This document shows positions 49,267-62,000 of a DNA stretch of 64,000 nucleotides, one piece after another. The stretch is from Tetrahymena elliotti 4EA (taxonomy: Eukaryota; Ciliophora; Oligohymenophorea; Hymenostomatida; Tetrahymenidae). Below the pieces are notes generated by a model. It made no database searches and was not told the origin of the DNA. It saw only the letters and a program-made list of their open reading frames with translations. Each line of letters opens with the position of its first letter. Positions within the stretch are counted from its first letter, which is position 1. The stretch lies in assembly GCA_000231825.2 (NCBI GenBank), contig JH720355.1, positions 329,475-393,474 on the forward strand, in the 5' to 3' direction. Both the position numbers and the translations under genes were made by a program.

Positions 49267-52032
49267 ATGGATGCTGAAGATAGGTTTTTAGAGGCTATTT
49301 AGTAAAGAAAAAGGAATGATTTACATTAAAAATTTTTTGAAGAAGATGGATAGCTTTAATTTATTACAACTCCTCTCTTCACTAATTTTACTGGGAAAAA
49401 AAAGATTGTTCCATATAGAAATACACATTGTCTGAAGCCTGAATGCATATATGATGAATAAGAGCTTTTAAATAGATTTAAGCTTTCAGGATACAGTACT
49501 TTTGCTACATTTATTTGCCATACATGTAGAAAATAGATATAACTTCTTAAGTTTACCTATGATAAAGCTCTTGAAGATATCATAGAAGAGTAAATAGATC
49601 AATTATTTTCATCATTTTAAGATTCAATTATTTTGATCAATAATAGTATTCAAAAACAAGTATTGTGAAATTTTCATTTTTAAAACTTTTTTAAATGATA
49701 TTAGTGTCTGGAAGCATTACAACAAAGAGACTAAATTAGTATGTGAGAAAGTTAAAATATTCAGAAATGGAAAATGGGAACCTATTTTACCTGCTTATAT
49801 TAAAAATTTAGAAGAAAATTTGAGAAGAGAATTAGAAGGACAGTAGGTAAAAGAAAGGGTAATACCTGGTTACGATGTTCCAGAAGATATGCTTGAAGAA
49901 TAAGATGGTGCTATAAACAAAAAGTTTGCAGTCAAAAAAATGGTTGTGTATAAAAATCTAATTAAATTGACAGATTTTAGTGCAAGTGAATATTAAAGTT
50001 TAAATTACTAATATTCTAATGAAGCAGACCCCTTGAAAGGACTTAAATCTTAAATGTTTAAGAGATATGGATAGAGTATTGCAAACTCTGATTTTATTAC
50101 AATACAAAACGAAACATATTTTCCAAAACATATTATGGCATTTTTTTTGAAGTACCTAGAGGATTGGGCGAATAGGATTTTAGTAAATGAACTTGATTAA
50201 AAATCATACTTATTAAATAAAAAGAATCCATCATTAAATAAAGCTAAATTCTTGAGTTTTTTTGTGGTGAAAGTGATATCCTATGACTCCTTTTATCATT
50301 TGGCTAAATATGAGATATGGTCTGATAACATGAATTCAACCAGATAAAAACTTGGCAAAGAATAATACATAACCTAAATCGATAAAATATTTCTAGTGAT
50401 GCATTATGATGAGAGGTGGATACTTACTGTATCCGATCCAAGGACAAAAAAAATAAAAATAGTTGATTTTTTAGATAGAGAAATGAGTAGAGTAAATTGA
50501 TTAAGGAAAAAAGAAAATAAATTTATATTTTTTAATAATTAGATTAAAGTAGATGAAGTTGATGATATTTCTAAATTTATTATTGAGAAAGAACTTTTTC
50601 CTATAAAGGTGGATATTTAAATTGACAGTCCTGAAATACAAACAATTAATTATTATAGTGATTGTGGCTTTTATATTTCAAATTACTTATACAAAGCAAT
50701 AATTACTGATAGAGTGTTAGGTGAGTTACCTAGTTTTAATGTTAAATATTTTGAAAAAAATAGAATGAGAGATTTGCTGTGCTGGTTATTTTTAAAGTTT
50801 ACATATTTGAACGATGCTGATTAGTAAATATAAATGAAAGATCTTGAACCAGTTCAAGAATCTTACATTCAAGAAGAGTTAGAAAAGGAGAAAGAAGAAT
50901 TAAAAGAGCAAAATGATTTCGAATATGATGTTATAGAAAGATGGAACTTAGACAGATCTAGTTCTTCAATGAGCCATTAAAATTCATAACTTGAAAAAAG
51001 TCTTAGTTAATAATAAAACTCTAGAATAGGATTAGACAGATAAAATAGCAAATTAATGGGTAGTTTCTTGAATGATAATAAGGCTAATTCTTTAAATAAA
51101 CACCCAAGCTTTTAATCTGAATCTTCAATCCATTCAAATATGAGATAGAGTTTAGGAAAACAAAATAAAAATTATGATTCCATATTTAAATAGTAAGCAT
51201 CTTTAAAGCCATCTCAAAGTGATCAAAATTTTTTATCATCCCAAAGAAGGAAATCTAACTTATCACAAATTTCTTCAATTTCTTAGAATTAAAAGCTACC
51301 ATCTTTAAAAAAAGTTGAAAGTGAGCAAGCACCATATTTTGTCTCAACAAAAGGAGAGTTAAAGAATATTCTCTAGAATTGGTATTAAGATGTAAATTTA
51401 ATTAAATTATTTAAATTTTGTACCTAATATAAACAATAAAAAAGGTTTTATAAGAAGCTATGTAGCTTAAATAGTAAAGAGAACAAGAAGAGATATAAAA
51501 AAAGCTTTAAGATGAATTATAATTTTATCAAAATTAAGATAATTATGGTAATTCAAATATGAGTGCATATTAAGATCAGTAAGATGAAAAATAAAAATTA
51601 TTTGAAATTTACAAAAAGAATTTCGATTAAAATAGATAGAATTATTTATAAAATGAACTGGATAAATAGTTTTCGAATGGTATAGATTATAGAATGCTTG
51701 ATTAACTTAGTGTTGAAGATTTATCTAATCTTCTTATTTAATTTTAGTAGCTTAAAAAGCTGGATAATCCTGAATTATAAGGACTAGATGTAATTGAGCT
51801 AAAAAATTAAATGAATAGTCTGAATGTAGACCCATTAGCTTAAAGTCTTGGTCTAGACTTTTCTAATTTAAACCCATAAGAAATGATGGAATTAGCTTAG
51901 TTTAACTAAATGCTGCAGTAAAATATAATGTAAACAGTGAATTAGCAAGCTTAAAAATCTAGTAAACATAAAAAAAGAGGGAAGTCGAAGAATAGCAAAA
52001 AGAAAAAAACCAAAAAATAAAGCTAAGAGTGA
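49267..52032 (+). CDS. SP-RING-like plus Ulp1-like domain fusion protein, 848 aa
   Basis: The ATG is at 49267. Introns lie at 49590-49704, 50492-50542 and 51392-51444; the TGA is at 52030-52032, and phases close. Residues of about 48-105 resemble a MIZ/SP-RING zinc finger of PIAS/Siz SUMO ligases: VPYRNTHCLKPECIYDEQEL, then CHTCRKQIQLLKFTYDKALED. C55, C60, C84 and C87 keep the spacing, but K57 stands where the His ligand belongs. Residues of about 230-460 resemble a Ulp1/C48 SUMO protease: FPKHIMAFFLKYLEDW, ERWILTVSDPRTKKIKIVDF, and SDCGFYISNYL with candidate nucleophile C411, Asp D362 and Gln Q403. The usual catalytic His is Arg345; a His occurs at 341. The rest is Ser/Gln-rich, then a helical region and a Lys-rich, nuclear-signal-like end (KHKKRGKSKNSKKKKTKK). 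Both domain calls are by eye. Confidence 0.75.
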
Positions 52033-52529
52033 TTTATATTTTGAAAAATTTGCTATTGAATTCAGTATTTTAAGACTAATTAATTATTCATAAAATAACT
52101 AAAAATTGTACATAAAAATTAAAGTCTCAATAAAATAAAAATGTTTGTAAAATTAGTTAAAATGTTTTATCTTTGTCAAAATAATTTATTAAAATTCAAT
52201 CTTTAAAACTCAAGAAATACTTCTCTTAAAACTTTAATATTGGTTTACTATTTGTACTTTTAACAAATTATGGAGCTAAAAAGAGTGTTCAACATCTTAT
52301 TTAACTTTTTTAGTTAAAACTTAAAATTATTTTCATTGTTTTGTCACAAATACTACAAAATGTTCAAATTAAATTTTGTTAAAATTTTATGAAAAATTAA
52401 ACAAATTTTAAACTAGTTTTCTATCATTTTTTAAGTATATTTGCTCTGATATATTTATTATAAATTAACTTCAACCAAATTTTTTTGATTTTTTAAAAAA
52501 ATATTAGATTATTCAACAACTTAGTTAAA
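52033..52529. other. Intergenic A+T-rich spacer
   Basis: About 500 bp between two plus-strand genes; no feature recognised. Confidence 0.5.
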
Positions 52530-52985
52530 ATGAATGAAGAACATGATGATCTTACAGAAGAAGAAATGTATGACTTTCTGAAGAAAGAATGTTAAGATTT
52601 AATAGATTAGTATGAGAAAATTAGATAGGAAAATGAATAAGAATTCAAGCTTAGTGAAAATCATTTGAGTAGATATGCGGAATAATAAAATGAAGAAGAA
52701 AATGAATTTGAAGGTAATCCTGAATTTAATATTCCTGAAAAATTAGAGTCTAAAGATGACATAGAAAAATATAAAGATAAGCTATTAGAAGAAAAAAGAG
52801 TCCTAGAGTCATAGTTTATAGATGTTAATATTGATATTTAAAGAAAGAAAAGATAGATTGAAGATTTTCATTCAGAGCTAGAAAACACAAAAAAGGGAAT
52901 ACAGCTTATGGAATCTAAAATTTAAGAAAAAGATAAAGCAATAAAAATATTAGAAGAACATATAGAAAAATTCAAATAGTTTTGA
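52530..52985 (+). CDS. Small acidic coiled-coil protein, 151 aa
   Basis: A single exon, ATG 52530 to TGA 52983-52985. The protein is almost entirely charged and helical. An acidic N-terminus (MNEEHDDLTEEEMYDFLKKE) is followed by heptad-like helices (DDIEKYKDKLLEEKRVLESQ, then ENTKKGIQLMESKIQEKDKA and IKILEEHIEKFKQF). It is probably a dimeric coiled coil. No family was recognised; a cytoskeletal or basal-body role would be a guess. It lies 500 bp downstream of the SP-RING/Ulp1-like gene on the same strand. Confidence 0.77.
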
Positions 52986-53771
52986 GTTTGTATAAAGTGT
53001 AAAAGGTTATCAATCAACAAATTTCCATTAAACCAATAGATTAACTAGAGTAATTATTAAGAAAGAAAAATTAGTTTAATAGAAGATAGTAGATATTTTA
53101 GTTAAAAACAAAAAAATTAATGATTAAAATTTAAATTGAATAGTTATTTAATAATCTTTCTTTTCTATATATATTTATTTTCTTATATTTTTATATAAAT
53201 GCTTAAGTTAATTTAAAATATCATTTTATGCATCTGAAATAAAATATTTGTTCAAAAATAGTTTGGATCTACCAACTTTAATAGATATTTTAAGAAAAAG
53301 CAAAATTAAATTTAGAGCTAAATAATATTCAGTATTTGTGTTCTAAAAATCTATTATGAAAAATTGCAAGACCTTTTGAACAAATATTTGTTTCAATGTT
53401 GTGAAAAGATTTATTATTTAATTGTTTTTCTAGAATAATTAATTACATAAATAATTAAATCTCAAGATTACTTTAGTGTTGTTTAGAAAAATATTAAATG
53501 AAATATTTTTTATTTTGTAGTTTCAATATTATAGTTATTAATAGATATCAAAACCTTATTTTAGATACTACTAAATTTTTTATTTTCAAAAATTTTTGTA
53601 GAAAAAATGTTATTGATTCCTATAGATAAGTATGTGTTGTTAAAATGTTAAAAAATAAAGAAAATCAAAATTTTTATGTTTTAAAAATTAAAAATAATTT
53701 TAAAATTTAATAACTCTAAATTAAATATTTAGATATTAGAATATAATAAAATAAAATTAAAATTTTTTTAC
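52986..53771. other. A+T-rich sequence between the coiled-coil gene and the minus-strand LRR array
   Basis: No clear gene. It should contain the 3' end, and possibly a terminal exon, of the minus-strand LRR gene, whose stop codon I could not place. Confidence 0.4.
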
Positions 53772-55385
53772 TCTACACAAAGCTCAAAATATGAGAGATT
53801 GGAATATTTTCTTAATTAAGAGCCAAATTCTGATAGTCCTTCACAATAAATTTGATTTTCCCTTTTACAAAAAACAGGCACAATCATTAAATGCAATTTT
53901 ATGAAAAAAAAAGTCTTTAAAAATAATATCAAATGTAAATAAGCTATTTTTACCATATGAAGAGTGTCAAATGTTAGAGATTAGTACATTTAACTAATCC
54001 AGAGGCTAAAATGGATATTCCCCTATCACCAATCTAGTTATCTATAGCAATATGAGAAAAAATGAGTAATTATTTAAAAGATAAAAATAGTTTTGTAGTT
54101 TAAAAAAGAATTAATTTCAAAGTGAGAATTAAATAATTAAGATTTTAAGAAAATAAATTATTCAGTCACTAAATTTAAGTAAAATAATTTTTTTTTTCAG
54201 ATTACAATACTTAGACAAACCATAACTCAATTAGGGAGCTCCATTTTAATCAATCTAATCGTAGCTATTATCAAATCAATAAAATTTTAAGAAATTCTTA
54301 AAATATTTTTGTGATTTCTTTCAAAAAATGAAAAAATGAAATGACTAAAATTTATTTTTTACATAAGATTTAGTTTCAAGCTAGATAGATTTGAGCAATT
54401 TAAAAAGATAGAATCTAATTTAGATTTTCCTTATAAACCAATTTAATTATCCCTTTGAAGTATTATTAAATTTTAAAAATAAAAAATTTATTCAAAAAAT
54501 AAAAATAATACATTTAAAATTAAATTTTGTTAAAAAAATTAAAATGAATTATAATAACTATTTTTATTAGAGTTCAAGAATTAAATTTGATAGTTTAGGG
54601 TACTTAGATAAACCAGCTGTCATTCCTGATACACCATCTACACTTAATAGATCTCTCCTTTTCACATGTAATAAAAATAATAAGTTAAAATTTAAATGAT
54701 TTAAAATATTAAAAAAGAAACAATATCAAAAAAGCTCAAAATCTAAGATTATTAATAGAAAAATTTTTATGTTAAGAATAATAAATACTGATTTTTACTT
54801 TATGTGAATTTCCAAAGAAGAAAGATTAATACATTTAGCTAAATTTTAGCCCAATTATGTAGCTCCCTTATTATCAAATTAACTATTTCTTTTTATTAAT
54901 TAAGAAAAAATAGCAATAAAAAAATGTTCTTGATAATAAAAAAATTAAATAATTATTTTAATGAAAGAGAAAAAAGAAATTTGCCAGAAATTATTGAAAA
55001 ACCATAAAATTTTTAGGTACTTTTATGGTATAATTTCATTTTAAATTAATATTAAAACAAAAAAAACTTGATTACGCTTTGAGTGCCAAACTTGAGAGGT
55101 TAGAGCATTTAGTTAATCCAGATGCTAATTTTTATATGATTTTTTAGTTTATTAAACTTACGATACAAAATTTTTTAAAAATCATAAATTATAAATTTAC
55201 AAAAAGTACTAAACTTGGATAGAATATATGATAAATTAATATTTTCTGACAAAAAAAATTTAAATATTAAAATAGATATTTACTTTAGAGTTAGTCTCAA
55301 GGTAGAGAGATTAGAACACTTAGCTAAGCTGCTACCCAATTTGAATGCAGAATTTCCATTAGCCAATTCTCTTTAATAAAAATAA
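53772..55385 (-). CDS. Leucine-rich-repeat gene, at least eight one-repeat exons (ends not resolved)
   Basis: Eight segments on the minus strand each encode one LRR of about 27 residues. Examples are SAFKLGSSLAKCSNLSTLRL near 55284-55385, ATQLGQNLAKCINLSSLEIH near 54799-54880, LDSIFLNCSNLSSLKLNL near 54363-54460, GISILASGLVKCTNLQHLTL near 53954-54045 and LSEFGSQLRKYSNLSYFELC near 53772-53860. The units follow the ciliate ribonuclease-inhibitor-like pattern N-Q-I-G-x-x-G-x-x-x-L-x-x-x-L-x-x-C-x-N-L-x-x-L-x-L-x-L. Most end in a phase-2 GT donor. Two units, near 54230 and 54570, lack a clean donor, so this copy may be decaying or my boundaries are wrong there. First and last exons were not found. 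LRRs of this type mediate protein-protein binding. Confidence 0.57.
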
Positions 55386-56654
55386 ATAGAAGTGTTTACG
55401 AAAATATTTTTTTATTTTATGAGATTGAAAGAGAAGTTAATTAGTAAAAAAATTTAGCAAATTAAAATTTTCATCTTTCAATTTAAAATTTTAAAAATAA
55501 AACTTAAAAAGTGTGTTGGTAATTATTTTATTTCTTTCTTTCAATCTAAATTGAATTTCATAATTATAAAATTAAAACAGACATATTAAAATGTTTACCT
55601 TATCATGATTTCGAGCTAATTAAATGAGGAGAACTGAGAGTTTAAAAACTTTTGATTTTGTTACATTATTTTTTTTTATTTAGTTTTATTTAGAATGAAG
55701 TTAAATGAAAATTAATCAATAGTCAAAATATTCATTAAAAAGCTTATTTTTATTTAAATAATTATGAATACTTACATCAAATAAAATAAAAAAAAATTTA
55801 AAGTAATTCAAAATCATTTAATTTCATAAGCCTTTTTTGATGAAAATGGCTTTAAACATTATAAATCTTAATTAGATTTAATTAAAAAAAATCCTCTTAT
55901 AAATAATCATTAATCAAAATCAAATAATGTGGTGTTAATTGAGCAAAATGCAACTTTTAGGGATTAATTTTAACATGAAAAATAAAGCATTCTCCTACTA
56001 ATTTAAAAACTCTTTTTTTTGGATATTAACTTTCAAAGTTCAAAGAGGAGAATAATTATTCAGTTTTAAACATTATTTTATAATAAATGGTTAAATTATT
56101 TTTAATTATACTTCAACTTTTATCTTAAAATAATATTTAATAAATATTTAAGCTCACCTATTATTATTAAAAAAAAATGTAAATTTACTTATTCACTTTG
56201 ATTTTTTTCAAACTAATCAAATAAACTTAAATTAATTTATTAACTTTTAGAAAATTAAGAAAATATTATTGAGTTTGTCTTAAGTTAGAAAAAGTAAATG
56301 AATATGTAATAGAATTATATAGATAATCTTCAAAATGTAATATAGCTTTACTTTTTATCATATTATATTTTACTTTTATTAAATAAAAGTTTCTAAAATC
56401 ATAATTTTTGTCTCACATAAGCCTTCTTCTAGATTTTTCGTAAAATACTACAAAATTTTATTAAAATTTTTGACTTTTAATTAACAAACACATTTACTTT
56501 TAAAAATATTAAAGATAATTTTTTGTTTCTTTTTGCTTAAATTATTATTTAAATATTTTAGCTTTAGTTCCTTTAGTTTCTAATCTCCATATTAATTTAA
56601 AATATTATTCTTTCTATTTTATTAACACTTACTAATATGATTTTAAATAATATT
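55386..56654. other. Region between two divergent LRR arrays
   Basis: About 1.27 kb that should contain the 5' ends and promoters of both LRR genes. A degenerate half-repeat (LVSNLHINLK on the plus strand near 56570-56605) lies just before the plus array. No N-terminal exon could be identified with confidence. Confidence 0.4.
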
Positions 56655-58331
56655 AGACATAATTTTAAAGCTGAAGACAACCTATCAATCTTATTTTCTT
56701 GTATAGTCTAGTGTACTAATTTATCAGATTTAACTCTACTTATTGAGTAAATATTTTTAGTATAAATAAATAAACCTAATATTCCTCTTTTAATTTAAAC
56801 ATTTTTATAAAAATTCTAGACATTATTCAATAAGTTTTATTACAATATTAAAAGGAACTAATAGATAGGTGACAAAGGAGTTTCAGATTTGGGATCTACT
56901 TTATCTAAATGCAAAAATCTCTCTACTTTAACTCTCAATCTTAAGTAAATATTTAGTTTTTAAAACATTTTTATCTCTCTGTATGAAAACTTATTTCATA
57001 TTTTACTTATTTGAAAAGAAAAAATGAAATTAGTGATAATGGCCTGTAAAATTTGAATTAAAGTTTATCTCTATGCTCTAAAATTTCAAGTTTAAATATA
57101 TGCCTTGGGTAAAAATAAATTCAATTAAATTTTGTTTTATTATCAATTAATCTATTCATATTGTTATTTTTTTAATATTTCAATATGATTTTATCAAGTC
57201 AAAAATCGGATAAAAATTAAATAAATTTGTTAATTTTTGATTTTTTTAACTTTAAATATTATTAAATATGAAAAAGATAAAATTAAATTACTGATGAAGG
57301 AATTAAGAGTTTCAGTTTCTTTTTAGGTAATAAAATAATAAAATTTGATCTGAATCTTCAGTAAAAATATTAAATTATATTTAATTAAATATATTTTGAT
57401 TTAATTTATTTTTCTCAAATAACAAGTGAGAGTTAAATTGGTGAAAAGGGTATCTCTCACTTAAGTTCTTGTTTAGCTTAATGTATAAATCTTACTAAAA
57501 TTAATCTCTTACTTAGGTAGAAAAAATATAATGTTAATTTCAGTAAAAAAACGATGAAATAATATTTTATTTATTTAAAAGCAAATTTTAAGAAGAATAT
57601 TTTGTTATTGTACCCTTGATTTTTAACAAAAATTTTTTTATTCCAAATATTTAATAATATTTTACTTTTACTTTATTATTTCCACTTTTCAATTTTGATT
57701 TTTTCTTGTAAACATTTTTATTTTTTCTTAATAAAAGCTTTAATCTTATTAATACTAATGCTTTATCATATTTGGGTTCTGGCTTAACTCATTGCACTAA
57801 TCTCAAAAGTTTGATAATCGATCTCGGGTAAAAGAAGTTTTTTACATTTTTTTTTTTAATGATTTAATTATTAGTTAAAACTTTTTAATTAATAAGATTA
57901 ATTTAATTAGAAGATTGAGATCAAATATTTTTTTAATATAAAGATCCAACTAAATTTATAATGAGGGAGCACCAAAACTCTGTTCTTATTTTACTTAGTG
58001 TCCTAGTATCAAACATTTATAACTTGCATTATGGTAAAAATAAATATCATAATTTTATTCTTTTGTTTTATTCAATAAAATTTAAAGCTCACAAAATCAA
58101 TTTAAGGTAACAGCTTTATTTTTTTTTTTCATTCACTTTGTATTGATGAAAGCCTTATTTTGTAATATTAAATTTTCCTTTTTAAAAATTTTGTATTGCA
58201 CTCACTACTTTTATTCATAAAAATATTATTCGTTCATAGGGGTAATTGTATAAATTATGCAGGGGTAACAAGCTTAGGTGCTTAATTAGCTAAATGTTCT
58301 AATATTTCTGTTTTAGTTCTAGATCTTTGGT
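56655..58331 (+). CDS. Leucine-rich-repeat gene, eight one-repeat exons (ends not resolved)
   Basis: Eight plus-strand segments each encode one LRR and end in an intact phase-2 donor, at 56747, 56945, 57109, 57361, 57517, 57828, 58034 and 58330. Examples are NQQIGDKGVSDLGSTLSKCK, then NLSTLTLNL (second), ITDEGIKSFSFFLGNKIIKF (fourth), IGEKGISHLSSCLAQCINLT (fifth), LSYLGSGLTHCTNLKSLIID (sixth) and VTSLGAQLAKCSNISVLVLD (eighth). Repeats share the consensus of the minus-strand array next door but differ freely in sequence. The start and the terminal exon after 58330 were not identified. No kinase or other domain was seen within the window. The likely role is ligand or protein binding; nothing more specific is supported. 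Confidence 0.66.
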
Positions 58332-59031
58332 AATAATAACACATTTAATTTGAATTCTTTTCTTTTTTACTAGAATTATTTAAAAATAAATTAATTTATT
58401 CAACATACTTTACATTTTATTTTATTATTATTTTTTTTTTTAATTTACTTCATCAATATTTTCATTTTAAATCAAATATTTCTTCTAAAAATAAAAGGGA
58501 AAATGATTTTTATGAGGAAGGATTTTAATAATTAAGAAAAAGTATTTTTAAAATGAAGAAATTAGTGAAATATGTGATATATGGCTAGTTAATATATTAT
58601 TGATCAAATTAAGATTTGAATTGATGTTTTCTTTACTAAAAACTGTAAATGAAAATCATATTTGAATTTTAGAATTGATTTTTATCAAATGCTATTGTAA
58701 ATATTATATCAATAAATTTAAAGAGTTAGTTTGAATTAAAATACAAACAGAATTAATTGTTTAAAAGAGTATTTATGGTGTAAATATTTTTAATTTTCTA
58801 CTTTGACAAATTTAGAATGTCATGCATAATAGTAAGTAATGTGGTTTATATTAGAAAATAATGATTCTTATAAATTGAAGTTAGAAAAATTTTTTTAAAA
58901 TTAATAATCTATAATAGCTATATATACTTTAAAAGACTCAATAAAATAAAAATAACTTGCAATTGATTACTAAAAAAAAAGAATCAACCAATAAATAAAT
59001 AATTTTGTTATATAACATGTTTTTAATTTTT
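58332..59031. other. A+T-rich sequence between convergent genes
   Basis: Should include the 3' end of the plus-strand LRR gene and the 3' flank of the minus-strand gene ending at 59032. No repeat unit or other gene was recognised. Confidence 0.4.
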
Positions 59032-62000
59032 TCATTTTATAGAATTTTATATTTAAGAAAATTTATTTAAGCCATATTAACCTGATATACTATTACTTTT
59101 TTAGTGTATTCTCATGCATGTTATAGGATTTTTAGGTAATTCTTTCTTTTAACTATTTTAATCAGATTAGTTCATTTTTAGTTTCTTATCTATCTGTTAA
59201 TTTAGTTATTTTTTGATATTAAATGTCTACTCATTTAATACTTTTGGATTGTTAGTTAAATTTGAAGTATTTTTAGTGCTGCTCATGTTATTTGTAGAAT
59301 AATTTGAGAATTTATTGTTATTGCTCTTATCAAACTTATTCTGTGATATTTCAATTTTGTTTTGTTCTCTCATACCAGAAGTTTATATATTTTCTTATTG
59401 TGGATTTTAAGATTATTAATAAACTTATTTTGTTTGTTGTTGCTATTAGTATTGTGCAGTACTTAGAGATGATTAAATATTTTTAAAACTATTTAAATCA
59501 TAAACAAAACTACTAGAATTTCTATTAGTATTAAATGGCGAGTAAGGTTCAATTGATTTTAGAGGACTTTCAGGTTATTAAAATTTCTGCTCAGAAGGAT
59601 TATTAATAATTTTATTATCTACACTCTTTTTAGGTAGAATATAGCTGCTATTTGTATTTAATGGTATTTGAGTTTGGCTGTATGAGGTAGTATTATTAGT
59701 TTATTATTTATAAGAGGGTGTGTATTAAGAAATATGCCTTGATTTAACAGGAGTTGGCTAATTCTTTTAAGTACAAAAACTATTATTTTTCATTCTATCT
59801 TACTAGTTTTATATGACATCTTTCTAACTGTGAGATCTTAGAATTTTATCTTTGTTAGATAAGGGGGATACCTTTTCTTTTTAGCTGCTCTTAGAATGAG
59901 CTTATGCCTTAGTGCTAATATTATAATTATTTTCAAAACCTTTTATTTCTAATATGTTATTTGCCAAATTTGTTTCAAAATTAGAATTAAGATTAGTTTG
60001 ATTTAACTGCAATTATTTTAGTAATGTTTATGATTCTCTAATATATTAATTACTTGGTTAAATTATAAAATTACTCTCAGTTTATTAAGGTTATAGAATT
60101 TAGCTTTATTGGAATGTTTAAGTTGGATTCATAGCTTAGACATTTAAATAATTATTTTTTTAATTGATATCAATATTTATCTAATTAGCAAATTGAGATT
60201 TCTAATTGAGAATTTGCTGCTCACTTTGGTTTTCAAAAGAATTTTACAAGAATTTATTTGCCTTTTTTATTTTTTCTTCTTCGTTGTATAATAGAGAGCT
60301 CATATCATTTTTAAGATTGAAACTTTTCTTGCTCTAAACATTTTCTTCTTTTTTACCAATTAGTGTTGACTATAAGCTTGGTGATTTTTGAATCCCACGT
60401 TGACCAGCTGGCTATGATTTATTTCTCAATCTAGTGATGGGATTTTCTTTTTCTCTCTTAACAAGTTTTTGTGCATTAGGAAGATAAATTTCCTTAGTCG
60501 AACTATTCTAAATTATCCCACTGCTATTGCTGTTGATTTCTTGAACGATTTTAGGTTGTTAGAAATTATCTTAAATTTGAGCATTAATTTTCATAGATAT
60601 ATCATCAATTTTGTTTTTATTATCTGCTAACTTTTACTGTATTTAGAGCAAATTCATCTAATCTTGTGGAATCTAGGGAGGTAGAATAGAAGTTGTATCT
60701 CTTAAATTTGTGTTAGAGGACATTAAAAATAATCCACTATTATGAAAATTATGGCTTTTACTGCTTATTTAGGATTGCTTAAGCTAATTTATTTGTTAAT
60801 AGCATATGGAGTTAATTCGGCCTTCATTTTGGTAGGTCTTACTGCAATTATTTTCTTTTATATTTTTATTAATATTATCTTTGCTTTATTAATTTACATA
60901 ACTATTATAAAGAATATCACTCTTTTTTAAGACTTGAATATTATTATAACTCTATGAATTGTAATAAGGTTAAGTAAAAATATTTACAACACTTAATTAT
61001 TACTAGCTTTATAAGGATTAATTAGAAGGAATGGCCACATTCTTAGTAAAATTAGGAATACCAAAGTTGTTTTAGATTAAAGCAGATTCACCACTATTAA
61101 AGATTGTTGGGACGAAACCTTATTCATTACTTGGAGAATTAATATTCATAATTCCATCATCTTAACACATTTAATTATTAGCAAAATATTTTGATGGTGA
61201 CTAAATAAATCCAGAGCTATTATTAGCTTATCCGTTTTAGTAAGAGACCCTGTTAATATTTTCATGAGAGCTAAATTTATCTTATACATTTTCAAATTAG
61301 TTAATCTAGTTATTAGTTATTGGTAGAATATTTGCCTTTGTTTCTTGTATTTAGAATTTGGTTGGTGATGGCTAAAACATGCTTTAATAAATTTATTATT
61401 AACTTTATAAAATCTAACTGGATTATAAGATTGGCGAATTGATAATTTAGTTATTTTGGGATTAGAAATTAATTTAACTTTAGTATATCTATTGATTAGA
61501 GCAAATGTTGTATTAATTCTATAGCTAACTAGTATCACTTGATAATTAATTATTTTTTTTAGGTTCATTAACAGTACCTAACGAGCTATAATTCGCTACA
61601 TGTAATTAATTATTTATTTCCTTATTTTCTATAAGATAATCAACTGGTACGTTACTAGTATTAGTTTTTTATATAAAAATACTATTTTTTTAAGAGTTAT
61701 TAGTGTTCATCACACCTTAGTCATACTAGAAAGGAGATAAATTGTTTTAGCTTAAATCATCTATATTTACTTTATATGATTTAGGTGTTTGTGATTTTTC
61801 AATTGTTTTTATCATAGGTGAATTTAAATAAACTTGTGTTGACTAAGTATTTTAAGCTGTCTCTTGACTAATAAGAGGTGCTTTTTTTATTGTTGTGATG
61901 TTTCCACTTGTACCTTATAGTCCCTCAAAAGTTGATTTTTCATTCTTTTTTTTCAATATTTCAAACTTTGTAAAGTTGCAGGTCTAGTTATTGTTAAGCT

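Noticed and set aside
55978..56320. Plus-strand open frame of about 110 codons between the LRR arrays
   Set aside because: Only TGA stops a frame in this code, so frames of this size arise by chance. It is Phe/Leu/Asn-rich with no LRR pattern or splice support.
60742..60930. Plus-strand hydrophobic frame of 62 residues resembling a small membrane protein
   Set aside because: It is antisense to the continuous Q/N-rich minus-strand frame at 59032-62373.
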